From contig NZ_CP070608.1 in assembly GCF_017068455.1 (NCBI RefSeq), positions 2,709,488-2,773,487 on the forward strand: a stretch of DNA of 64,000 nt. The letters are read 5' to 3'. Under the pieces are notes generated by a model. It searched no databases. It had not been told where the DNA came from and saw nothing but the letters and a program-made list of their open reading frames with translations. This DNA comes from Fulvivirga lutea. GTDB taxonomy: Bacteria > Bacteroidota > Bacteroidia > Cytophagales > Cyclobacteriaceae. The number at the start of each line of letters is the position of its first letter. The stretch's first letter is position 1. This document shows, piece by piece, positions 43,430-53,532 of the stretch. A program made the translations under genes and the position numbers.

Positions 43430-43944
43430 TAAGAAAGTAATTTTGTATATCGGTACATCTCTTCAACGAGTTTTTTAATACCCCCATCTTTGGGTACTTG
43501 TACCATCATCTCTGAGTATAGCGCATTTTCCTCGTCATATTTAGCCACTCGGCATTTAGCCTTACTTTGTGCCAGAATATTTCTTAGAATGAGGTTGCTC
43601 TCTTCATCTATATAAAAAAGATAGTCAAAGCTTTTGTTTATAAAGCTCTTTACTTTATCCGATTCAATATTTCCCCAAAAAGTAATCTCTTTGGCTGTAA
43701 AGAAGTCAAACAGAAACTCATGGTTTTCCTGGTTTTTAGGCAAGAATGCGAGCACCTCTACTTTCTTACCATCATTCTCCAGTGTTTTTATTAGGTGCTT
43801 GATTTGCTCATGTTTCTGCACACTATTGATGCTAAAGAGTATGCCAATATCATTCACCTGATTGTAATTCATGCTAGATCTGGGCGCTTGATTTTTCTTA
43901 ACAAAACCTTTGGCCTTATGTGTAAGTAATTTTTTAGATAGCAT
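43429..43944 (-). CDS. Protein of unknown function, possibly DUF6913-like
   Basis: The 171-residue soluble protein starts MLSKKLLTHKAKGFVKKNQAP, with a basic N-terminal helix, and has an alternating alpha/beta pattern (NDIGILFSI, VEVLAFLP, YLFYIDEES). It lies between ligA (3-base gap) and dapA (start overlaps its stop by 1 base). Proteins in this spot in Bacteroidota have been given a DUF name, DUF6913, which I recall but cannot check. The pattern resembles a small Rossmann-like or flavodoxin-like fold. No catalytic motif is visible. A role related to its neighbours is not implied by conservation alone. Confidence 0.75.
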   Translation of the reverse strand: MLSKKLLTHKAKGFVKKNQAPRSSMNYNQVNDIGILFSINSVQKHEQIKHLIKTLENDGKKVEVLAFLPKNQENHEFLFDFFTAKEITFWGNIESDKVKSFINKSFDYLFYIDEESNLILRNILAQSKAKCRVAKYDEENALYSEMMVQVPKDGGIKKLVEEMYRYTKLLS

Positions 43945-43947
43945 GGA

Positions 43948-46163
<2,216 letters not shown>

Positions 46164-46177
<14 letters not shown>

Positions 46178-47414
46178 TCAAATCATCAATTTTTTGCACC
46201 TTACTTTCGAGCAACGAATATAATGTTCTTGTCTCAATAATATCACCAACATTTAACTTTTCATTGCCAAGCATTTTACCGTTTTTGCTGGTGATGGAAT
46301 AACCTCTTTTTAACGTATTTATAGGATTCAGATAATTGACCTTGGTTCCATAATCATCTAGCCCGCTATGAGCTTGTTTCATAAAAAGCTTTACGTCAGA
46401 TTTTAATTGAGAGGACATTCTATCCAGTCGATAGTCATTGTTCGATAGCTGTATTTTAAATGAGTTGCTTAACCTATTCGTAAGAGAGGATATATCAGTT
46501 CTTTTTTGGTTTAAAATCAGTTGAACGTACTTACCCGTCCGATGCATCAGATCAATCATGGTTGATTCAATATCCATAGACTTTCCAATAATCCATTCTG
46601 CTACTGCTGTAGGTGTTTTAAGCGCCTTAAAAGCAATCAAATCCAATATTGATTGATCTCTTTCATGGCCTATACCAGTAATTATGGGAATGGGAAATTG
46701 ACAAGCATTGAATGCCAACTCATAGTCATCAAAACAATCTAAATCTACCCTAGAACCACCACCGCGAATGATAATTACAGCATCATAATCTGTATTTGAG
46801 TTATGGATCGTATGTAACGCATTAATAATTGATTCAGATGCTGCCGAACCCTGCATTGTGGCTTTAAATAAATCAATATCGTACTTATATCCATATTCAT
46901 TGGCTTCAATTTGATTCATGAAATCTTCATAGCCGGCTGCTGCAGGAGAACTAATAATGGCAATTCTGTTTAGTGCCAAATCAACGGGTAGTTCTTTGTT
47001 CATATCAAAGACCCCATCTTCCATTAGCTTATTGATAACTTCTTGCCTTAGTCGCTCTCTTTCTCCCAGAGTGAAGTTTGCATCTATATCTTTAATATTG
47101 AAACTAAGACCATACAGTTCGTGGAATTGAATGCTTCCAAAGCATAGGATTTTCATTCCCGGTTTCAACTCTTGACTTGTCATGCGTTCAAACCATATAG
47201 ATAGGTTGTTGTAAACATTGGCCCAGATGGTTGCCCTTGTCTTGGCAATTACACGCTGTTTGTCTTTTTCGACTAACTCGATATAGCAATGGCCATTTTG
47301 ATTAACCTTTAACTCACTAATTTCTGCAATTACCCAATATCCAGGTTCAAGGTTTCCCGATAGTGTGGATTGGATTAGCTTATTAAGTTCAAGAAGGCTT
47401 AAGTGCGCAGACAT
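46164..47414 (-). CDS. xseA: Exodeoxyribonuclease VII large subunit
   Basis: The 416-residue protein has an N-terminal OB-fold (YWVIAEISELKVNQNGHCYIEL), the central catalytic region with IAIISSPAAAGYEDFM and AVIIIRGGGSRVDLDCFDDYELA, and a long helical C-terminus. GIGHERDQSILDLIAFKALKTPTAVAE is the family signature. With xseB it degrades single-stranded DNA processively in repair. It begins the operon xseA-xseB-ligA-unknown-dapA. A TAAATTTG box 4 bases upstream of its ATG may give a leaderless mRNA. Confidence 0.97.
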
Positions 47415-47418
47415 TCAT

Positions 47419-47426
47419 CAAATTTA
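47419..47426 (-). promoter_or_regulatory. -7 promoter box abutting xseA
   Basis: On the minus strand TAAATTTG ends 4 bases before the xseA ATG. A TSS 5-7 bases downstream of the box would fall on or next to the start codon. Confidence 0.45.
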
Positions 47427-47477
47427 CCAATTGATGGTCAGTCTTAACAACTAATTATAAAAAAGGAAATTGTTGAT

Positions 47478-48398
47478 TTAGAATTCTCTTAAAGTTTCTA
47501 TTAAACCTGCATTTTTACCTTTAAATCTAACTACTAACAAAGGGTGATTCATTTTTTCATTCACCATCTTTTCTGCTAAACTTCCAAGGAATAATGCTGC
47601 TGTTGCGGTTCTACCTTTAGCGCCTATAATAATGAAATCGGGATTAATTTCATCAGCCAGGTCGTAGATGTCACTCGCCAGGTTGTCGTTGGTATCAAGT
47701 GAATAAATGTCACTGATTTTAATATTACGCTTGTCAATTTTCTTCATGAATTTTGCAAAATCATTCTGCGCATTTTTCTTCATGATTTCGGCAAACTCCT
47801 CGAAGGATTTACCTGTGTAATGATATCCTGCAGGTACTGTATAAACGTTTTGGCAAATTATTTCGGGTATACTATCATTTTTCACAGCAAAATCTATGGT
47901 TTGCTCAAGTGCTAGTTTAGCGTAATTAGAGAAGTCGATAGGTACCAAAAGTTTTTCTGCCTTAGGCTCTACATTTTCAGGTACAATGAGCAAGTTGCAG
48001 CTGGCTCTTCTTGCTAGTCTTAAGGTAGTAACACCGGTACCATCCAGCGTTTTCTTTTGGCCTACAATAATTAAATCTGAACCACTTTTATGAGCAATAT
48101 TTAGTAAATCTCCTGCTTGGCCTTTTTTAACATTTATAGAATATTTAATCTTCTTTTGAGTTTTGAATAAACTCTTAATTGACTCTCTAATCTTAGCTTT
48201 TCTATCGTTAATAGCCGTTTCTACTAATTCAGGAAACTCCTTTCTTACTTCGGTAGGAATATTAAGGTTTCGTAAAATATTAACGAATTCAACTTTTTCT
48301 GCTGATGTGTGATCAACAATAAAAGCTGCGTATTTTATAAGCGTTTCGTCTAGCGCTGATGTATCTAACCCTACAAGTATTTTCTTAAACGGCTCCAT
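47478..48398 (-). CDS. Tandem universal stress protein (two UspA domains)
   Basis: The 306-residue protein consists of two UspA-type halves: ILVGLDTSALDETLIKYAA with VGQKKTLDGTGVTTLRLARRASCNLLIVPENV in the first, and LLVPIDFSNYAKLALEQTIDF with IIGAKGRTATAALFLGSLAEKMV in the second. The second half retains the ATP-type G-2x-G-9x-G-S loop, while the first lacks the full form. Such proteins respond to starvation and stress. The gene is monocistronic. A -7 box 4 bases from the start suggests a leaderless transcript. The stimulus is unknown. Confidence 0.93.
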   Translation of the reverse strand: MEPFKKILVGLDTSALDETLIKYAAFIVDHTSAEKVEFVNILRNLNIPTEVRKEFPELVETAINDRKAKIRESIKSLFKTQKKIKYSINVKKGQAGDLLNIAHKSGSDLIIVGQKKTLDGTGVTTLRLARRASCNLLIVPENVEPKAEKLLVPIDFSNYAKLALEQTIDFAVKNDSIPEIICQNVYTVPAGYHYTGKSFEEFAEIMKKNAQNDFAKFMKKIDKRNIKISDIYSLDTNDNLASDIYDLADEINPDFIIIGAKGRTATAALFLGSLAEKMVNEKMNHPLLVVRFKGKNAGLIETLREF

Positions 48399-48402
48399 GT
48401 TT

Positions 48403-48410
48403 CAAATTTA
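48403..48410 (-). promoter_or_regulatory. -7 promoter box abutting the universal stress gene
   Basis: On the minus strand TAAATTTG ends 4 bases before the ATG. Transcription 5-7 bases downstream would yield an almost leaderless mRNA. Confidence 0.5.
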
Positions 48411-48453
48411 GCCGCAAAGGTAACAATCAGTTAACATTACTCTAGTTTTATAC

Positions 48454-49536
48454 TTAAATATTTAGAGATAATATTTGATCTGAAAGCATCTCAATTTGTT
48501 CTTTCGAATGCGTTGGAAAATTGGCAATTCTAATCTGTGAAGCTTTAAAATTGCCGTAGCCACTTCCTATAACTAACCCCTTTTTGTTAAGCGCATCTAT
48601 TAGCAATTTAGAATCAATAGTAGTAATAGCCACAGCAGTAGTTTTAGACCTGTTAATTTCTTTTTCTACGAAGTGAGAAAGATACTTGCTCTCATTAATT
48701 GTATGTTGTAACAGAGCGTGCTTGTAGTTAGTCTCTTGTCTTATTTGTTGAACACCTTTTTTATTCATGTCTTCAGCAACTTTACCTAGTAGGTAAATAT
48801 TTAGCATGTTAGGTGTGTCAGGGGTCTGATTAACTACCGATTTCTTAACCAATTCAGGAATGCAGTGATAAGAGCCAATACTAATTCCTTTATTTAATAA
48901 AGATTCTGCTTTTTGAATACACTTCTCATTAAAAACCCATACACCTAACCCTGCAGGCAAACCAAAGCACTTTTGAACTGAAAAGTAAAAGGTATCTACC
49001 ACAGAAAAATCGATTTCAACAGAAGGTGTGATGGATACAACATCAAGGGCAATTAATTGGTCTTCAAAGCTCTCTCTAATGAGGCTTAAGTCATTTTGAG
49101 TGTGAGAAGCACCAGTGCTTGTTTCGTTATAGGTGATTGAGATCAACTCAGAGCTTTCAGGGATTAATACGGTTTCCACATCTACAACTGATCCTTCATC
49201 GGCTTGTTTCTTTAGGGCCGATTTACCAAGATTTTCAATGACATTTTGAAATTTCTCAGAAAAGGCACCATTGACAAAATGAAATGATTCACGTTCGATC
49301 AAATTCTGCCCAATTCTTTCCCATACTTCTGTAGCAGAAGAAGTAAACACGATATGGTAGCCTTCCGGAATATTAAGTAGTTCCTTTAATTGCTCTGCTG
49401 TATTAGAATAAATAGCTTGGAAATCCTTACTTCTATGTGAAATAGAAGGTACTCCTTCTTTTAGCGCATTTTTAAGATGTTCTTCTACAGTGAAGTACAG
49501 TTGAGACGGACCCGGAGTAAAGTATAATTTTTTCAT
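48454..49536 (-). CDS. Class V aminotransferase (SerC-like)
   Basis: Starting from the ATG at 49536 gives 360 residues and a 4-base overlap (ATGA) with the upstream gene; an in-frame ATG at 49542 is the alternative. It begins KKLYFTPGPSQLYFTVEEHL, with the family's substrate region VPSISHRSKDF and the PLP-lysine in FYFSVQKCFGLPAGLGVWVF. These fit phosphoserine or alanine-glyoxylate-type class V aminotransferases, with SerC-like likely but not certain. Its coupling to a TrpF-like protein is unusual. Substrate is not determinable from the sequence. Confidence 0.82.
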   Translation of the reverse strand: MKKLYFTPGPSQLYFTVEEHLKNALKEGVPSISHRSKDFQAIYSNTAEQLKELLNIPEGYHIVFTSSATEVWERIGQNLIERESFHFVNGAFSEKFQNVIENLGKSALKKQADEGSVVDVETVLIPESSELISITYNETSTGASHTQNDLSLIRESFEDQLIALDVVSITPSVEIDFSVVDTFYFSVQKCFGLPAGLGVWVFNEKCIQKAESLLNKGISIGSYHCIPELVKKSVVNQTPDTPNMLNIYLLGKVAEDMNKKGVQQIRQETNYKHALLQHTINESKYLSHFVEKEINRSKTTAVAITTIDSKLLIDALNKKGLVIGSGYGNFKASQIRIANFPTHSKEQIEMLSDQILSLNI

Positions 49537-50114
49537 GCCCATTCGTCAATTTCAATAGCTTCTAAAACATCAGCAAGTTCGTCATAGTCTTTAAAACCTG
49601 GTCTTATCTCATCACCGGCAGTTATAGCTATACCGGCAATGGGAGTTGCATCCAGAATATCATTAATGTCAGAATCATCGAAACCAGAGCCGAGTAAAAC
49701 CTTAAACTGTTGAGCTAATTCCTTAACCTGGTTCAATTGAGTTTCATCTTTTAAGTTCGCCCCATTGATTATGATGTAATCTATGTCAGAGCTTATTTCT
49801 TTGTCAATAGATGTTAGTTCGGTTGAATAGATAAGTTTTGCTTCACCAATATGCTTCAATAATTCTGATTGATTACCACTTTGAATATATTGCGCATCAT
49901 AATTTTTGAAAGCATCATCAATTTCACTTTCAAATTCAAGACAGTAGTCTACGCCAGAAACCCACGAAGTTATTTCTTTGAATTGTTCAGGGCTCACTGA
50001 GTTTTCATCTATGCCTGCCTTAAAGCCAATTATATTTACATTCATACCCGCACAGTAACGAGCGTCAGATAAGTTATTTACAGAGTTTATCTTCACAAAT
50101 GTTTTTAATGCCAT
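49533..50114 (-). CDS. Degenerate TrpF-like TIM-barrel protein
   Basis: The 193-residue protein has the layout of phosphoribosylanthranilate isomerase: FVKINSVNNLSDARYCAGMNVNIIGF resembles the N-terminal strand of TrpF, and IAITAGDEIRPGFKDYDELADVLEAI resembles the C-terminal phosphate-binding region (VSSGVE..PGVKD). However, the catalytic Cys of the K-I-C-G motif is replaced (KINS). No other trp gene is adjacent. It overlaps the class V aminotransferase start by 4 bases, so the two work together or are coregulated. A non-tryptophan role, or a moonlighting function, is plausible. Confidence 0.7.
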   Translation of the reverse strand: MALKTFVKINSVNNLSDARYCAGMNVNIIGFKAGIDENSVSPEQFKEITSWVSGVDYCLEFESEIDDAFKNYDAQYIQSGNQSELLKHIGEAKLIYSTELTSIDKEISSDIDYIIINGANLKDETQLNQVKELAQQFKVLLGSGFDDSDINDILDATPIAGIAITAGDEIRPGFKDYDELADVLEAIEIDEWA

Positions 50115-50162
50115 AATGTTTTATAGATTCTGATAATCAATAAATAAGAATAATCGATAGGT

Positions 50163-50194
50163 TTTGTTCACAAAGCTAAATGAAAATAGCTTGC
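50163..50194 (+). promoter_or_regulatory. Candidate promoter of the thioredoxin gene
   Basis: TTTG (50163-50166), a 20-base spacer and TAGCTTGC (50187-50194) match the -33 element and the TA..TT part of the -7 element, 30 bases before the ATG. Confidence 0.4.
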
Positions 50195-50224
50195 TTTGCG
50201 GCAGAAAATTAAAATGATATAGAT

Positions 50225-50545
50225 ATGGCTGTTACAGTTTTAGATGATTCAAATTTCAAGGAAGCGTTAGCGGAAAATAAAACAATTGTAAAGTATTTTG
50301 CTGGCTGGTGCGGCAATTGCAGGTTGTTTACCCCAAAGTTTAAAAGACTCTCTGAGGACGAAAGATTTCAAGGAATCAATTTTGTAGATGTGGATGCAGA
50401 GAAAAATCCGGAAGCAAGAAAATTAGCCAATGTTACTAACTTGCCATTTTTCGCTGTATTTGATGGAGATAAATTAATAGATGCTAAAGCAACCAGCAAA
50501 GAAGATGCAGTAGTTGAGCTTCTTGGCAAATTGAATAATAATTAA
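50225..50545 (+). CDS. Thioredoxin-family protein
   Basis: The 106-residue cytoplasmic protein has the redox motif FAGWCGNCRLFTPKF (CxxC: Cys-Gly-Asn-Cys) and the conserved cis-Pro region NVTNLPFFAVFDGDKL. The CGNC active site differs from the classical CGPC, so a thioredoxin-like function with shifted redox potential is likely. It is the only gene of its transcript: a hairpin terminator lies 20 bases after its stop and overlaps the next gene's signal sequence. Confidence 0.9.
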   Translation: MAVTVLDDSNFKEALAENKTIVKYFAGWCGNCRLFTPKFKRLSEDERFQGINFVDVDAEKNPEARKLANVTNLPFFAVFDGDKLIDAKATSKEDAVVELLGKLNNN

Positions 50546-50566
50546 AAGAGTAATTATCTTATTTTT

Positions 50567-50607
50567 GGGAGGTGTTTGTTAAAATAAATAACGCCTCCCT
50601 TTTTTTA
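50567..50607 (+). terminator. Terminator of the thioredoxin gene that overlaps the next lipoprotein's start region
   Basis: GGGAGGTGTT pairs with AACGCCTCCC (one G-T wobble) around a 13-base loop, followed by a T-rich run. The same bases encode the N-terminus of the downstream lipoprotein, so the start of that gene and the strength of the terminator are linked. Confidence 0.75.
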
Positions 50608-51270
50608 TTTTTGTCGTTTCTGGCAATAGTTGCCTGTAACAATGACGAGAACATTCCATTGGCCACCGGTGATCAATTTGTGCCATGGGAAGTTGGCCTG
50701 TTTCACGAATATGAAATAGGTGAGCTGCGTTATACTAATGACATTCTTGTTCTTGATACAACATTTTATCTTAGAGAAGAGGTGGTTGAAAGCCTCATCA
50801 ATGCGCAAGATTCTGTTTACGTAATCTATCAATACACTAGGGCAAATTTAGCAGATGATTGGTCTTATTTTGATACCTGGCAGGCCAGAATTAACAACCA
50901 GCAATTAATAGTTACTGAGGGTAACACACCATTTGTGAAGTTGACTTTCCCCATTTTTGCTGGTAAAATATGGGATGGAAACAGTCAGAATCAGTTGGAA
51001 GAAGACAACTATCAACTCGATAGCCTTTATTTCCCTTACACAATTAATGATCAACAATTTGAAAGTACTATCACCGTTGTTCAAAACGATAATGAGGATT
51101 TTATTGTTCAACAGGATAGGAGGTTTGAAGTGTACGCTCTAAATGTTGGATTAATTTACAGTGAAGAGCTTTTATACTCATACTGCACTGATGATAATTG
51201 TCTTGGTCAGCAGCAAATTGAAAACGGTACCTTCAGAACCCAGTCTATAATTGATTATGGTAAGGATTAG
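50572..51270 (+). CDS. Lipoprotein of unknown function, 232 aa
   Basis: GTG at 50572 gives a lipoprotein signal (LFLFLSFLAIVACNNDEN, lipobox Cys at about residue 22), but the same bases form the terminator hairpin of the thioredoxin gene, so the start is unusual; no better in-frame start remains downstream. The mature region is beta-rich (WEVGLFHEYEIGELRYTND, YVIYQYTRAN, QQFESTITVVQ) with no known catalytic motif. Its 3' end overlaps the S8 peptidase start by 14 bases, suggesting a cotranscribed pair. A chaperone or inhibitor role for the protease is possible but not shown. Confidence 0.72.
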   Translation: MFVKINNASLFLFLSFLAIVACNNDENIPLATGDQFVPWEVGLFHEYEIGELRYTNDILVLDTTFYLREEVVESLINAQDSVYVIYQYTRANLADDWSYFDTWQARINNQQLIVTEGNTPFVKLTFPIFAGKIWDGNSQNQLEEDNYQLDSLYFPYTINDQQFESTITVVQNDNEDFIVQQDRRFEVYALNVGLIYSEELLYSYCTDDNCLGQQQIENGTFRTQSIIDYGKD

Positions 51271-52834
51271 TCTAGTTATATACTTTCTTTTAACTGCTTT
51301 AATTCTGAAGGCGCAGAATAGGTATGTGGTGTTCTTTACTGATAAGGACAATTCGCCCTATTCTATTTCACAACCTCAAGAGTTTTTATCTGCAAAAGCA
51401 ATAGACCGTAGAGTAAAACAAAATATAGCCATTACCGAACAGGATTTACCTGTTAATCAGACATACGTTGATCAAGTAAAAAATCTCGGGGCAGAAGTTT
51501 ACTTTAAAAGTAAATGGTTTAATGCAGTACTTGTTCAGACTACTTCTGATGTTATTTTAGATATAGAGAATTTAAGCTTTGTATCTAACGCTGAGTTGGT
51601 AGCCAATAATTCCAGGTTAAAAGAAGGATCAAGAATTTCGTTTACAGAAGATGGTGAAGGGGTGGAAGCAGTTGCTAACGGATTTCAAAACAGTCTTTTG
51701 GGAGTTGATATCTTGCATGAAGATGGTTTGTATGGCGAGGGAATAACCATAGCTTTTATGGACAGTGGATTTACCGGAGTAAATACGCAATCTGCTTTTA
51801 ACGGCATGCTAATAGATATGGAATTAAATCTCGTAGAGAATGACAATAACATCTATCAATATCAAGATCATGGCACGCGAGTATTAAGTACAGTTGCTGC
51901 TCAAATTGCTGATGAGTATCAAGGTGTGGCTCCAAATGCTAATTTTTTACTTTTTGTTACTGAAGATTTACCTACTGAATATAGAATTGAAGAGTATAAT
52001 TTCCTCTTTGCTGCAGAGATGGCTGATAGTGCAGGAGTAGATATTATTAATACCTCTCTTGGCTACAATAATTTTTTCACGGTATCAAGCATGGATTATA
52101 CTTATGAAGAAATGGATGGTGCAACTACTGTTATTACCAGAGCTTCAGAATTAGCCTTTGAAAGAGGAATTTTGGTAGTTACCAGTGTAGGTAATGAGGG
52201 GAGAAATGGTGATTGGCCTTATCTTACTGCTCCTGCAGATGGCCCTAATGTTTTAAGTGTAGGATCCATTAGAGAAGATGGAAGTAAGTCTGATTTTAGC
52301 TCAATAGGCCCCAATGCTAATGGCCAGACCAAGCCAGAAGTAATGGCTTTAGGTTCCGGAGCAACTGTCGTCAACTCTTCGGGTAATGTGGTAGGTGCTT
52401 CGGGTACCTCGTTCAGCTCACCTCAAATTGCAGGGTATGCAGCACTGTTATGGCAGCAATATCCAGACCTAACGAATAAGGAATTGTTTGACCTTATTTT
52501 ATCTTCAGCAAATAGATTTCAGTCACCTGATAATGAGTATGGTTACGGTGTGCCAAGCTATAAAAAGTTAATTACCTCAGTCGATGAAGGTTTAGAAAGG
52601 TTATCAATCTTCCCAAACCCATTTAATGAGAATGTTACAATATCAACGAATGAGCATATACAGATGATCTTTGTTTATGATCAAATGGGAAGACTAATAA
52701 TGTCTAATAAATTTAATAGTTTAGACACTGAAGCATCTATAGATACTTCAGAATGGCATTCCGGACTTTACATTTTCAATATAGTCCTTTCAAATAATCA
52801 ACAAGAGAAACTCAAACTTCTAAAAGTCCGCTAG
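51257..52834 (+). CDS. S8 subtilisin-like serine protease exported by T9SS
   Basis: ATG at 51257 gives a signal peptide (VIYFLLTALILKAQ); the TTG at 51251 is less likely. Residues about 20-110 form an I9-like propeptide. The catalytic triad is visible in order: IAFMDSGF (Asp), QDHGTRVLSTVAA (His) and GASGTSFSSPQIAGYAALLW (Ser). The N-box-like region is VVTSVGNEG. The last 75 residues are a type A T9SS sorting domain (LSIFPNPFNENVTIS, YDQMGRLI, SGLYIFNI). It degrades extracellular protein. It overlaps the lipoprotein gene by 14 bases. Confidence 0.94.
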   Translation: MVRISLVIYFLLTALILKAQNRYVVFFTDKDNSPYSISQPQEFLSAKAIDRRVKQNIAITEQDLPVNQTYVDQVKNLGAEVYFKSKWFNAVLVQTTSDVILDIENLSFVSNAELVANNSRLKEGSRISFTEDGEGVEAVANGFQNSLLGVDILHEDGLYGEGITIAFMDSGFTGVNTQSAFNGMLIDMELNLVENDNNIYQYQDHGTRVLSTVAAQIADEYQGVAPNANFLLFVTEDLPTEYRIEEYNFLFAAEMADSAGVDIINTSLGYNNFFTVSSMDYTYEEMDGATTVITRASELAFERGILVVTSVGNEGRNGDWPYLTAPADGPNVLSVGSIREDGSKSDFSSIGPNANGQTKPEVMALGSGATVVNSSGNVVGASGTSFSSPQIAGYAALLWQQYPDLTNKELFDLILSSANRFQSPDNEYGYGVPSYKKLITSVDEGLERLSIFPNPFNENVTISTNEHIQMIFVYDQMGRLIMSNKFNSLDTEASIDTSEWHSGLYIFNIVLSNNQQEKLKLLKVR

Positions 52835-52845
52835 GTTAATTTTTT

Positions 52846-52853
52846 TATATTTG
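52846..52853 (+). promoter_or_regulatory. -7 promoter box abutting rpe
   Basis: TATATTTG matches TAnnTTTG and ends 5 bases before the rpe ATG, giving a possible leaderless transcript. The preceding -33 element is poor. Confidence 0.5.
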
Positions 52854-52858
52854 CGGCT

Positions 52859-53512
52859 ATGACAACACCTATCATAGCACCGTCCATTTTAGCAGCTGAT
52901 TTTGCTAATATCCAAAGAGAAGTAGAGATGTTAAATAACAGTGAAGCTGACTGGATTCACGTGGATATAATGGATGGCATATTTGTTCCGAATATTTCTT
53001 TTGGAATTCCTGTTACGCAGGCTATTCATGAACATGCTAACAAACCTTTAGATGTTCATTTGATGATAGAAAAGCCCGAAAATTATGTTCAGGCGTTCAA
53101 AAAAGCCGGAGCAGAGATCATAACTGTACATTACGAAGCTTGTCCACACTTACATAGAAACATTCAGCAAATAAAGGATTTAGGCTGTAAAGCTGGTGTA
53201 GCACTGAATCCGCATACCAATGTTCAATTATTAGAAGATGTCATTCAGGATATTGACATGGTGTGCATTATGTCAGTAAATCCAGGTTTTGGTGGTCAGA
53301 AATTTATTGAAAACACCTATAAAAAAGTGCGCCAGCTGAAGGAGATCATTAGTGATGCCGGGGCTACTACTTTAATTGAAATTGATGGTGGCGTGAATCA
53401 GGATAATGCCAAAGATCTTCTTGATGCAGGAGCAGATGTACTTGTTGCAGGTAGCTTTGTTTTTAGTTCTGAAGACCCAATCAATACAATATCTAAGCTA
53501 AAGACCGTTTAA
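52859..53512 (+). CDS. rpe: Ribulose-phosphate 3-epimerase
   Basis: The 217-residue TIM-barrel protein has every Rpe motif: APSILAADFANIQREVEML, WIHVDIMDGIFVPNISFG, PLDVHLMIEKPENY, SVNPGFGGQKFIENTYKKVRQLK and IEIDGGVNQDNAKDLLDAGADVLVAGSFVF. The metal-binding His and Asp residues are in place. It interconverts ribulose-5-phosphate and xylulose-5-phosphate in the pentose phosphate pathway. A TonB-dependent receptor gene follows 20 bases later, possibly on the same transcript. Length is normal. Confidence 0.97.
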   Translation: MTTPIIAPSILAADFANIQREVEMLNNSEADWIHVDIMDGIFVPNISFGIPVTQAIHEHANKPLDVHLMIEKPENYVQAFKKAGAEIITVHYEACPHLHRNIQQIKDLGCKAGVALNPHTNVQLLEDVIQDIDMVCIMSVNPGFGGQKFIENTYKKVRQLKEIISDAGATTLIEIDGGVNQDNAKDLLDAGADVLVAGSFVFSSEDPINTISKLKTV

Positions 53513-53532
53513 GAGATTAATTCTATTAGTTA

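Noticed and set aside
50606-50613. TATTTTTG as the promoter of the lipoprotein gene
   Set aside because: The nearest TTTG is 27 bases upstream, too far, and transcription from it would begin inside the signal sequence with no start codon left.
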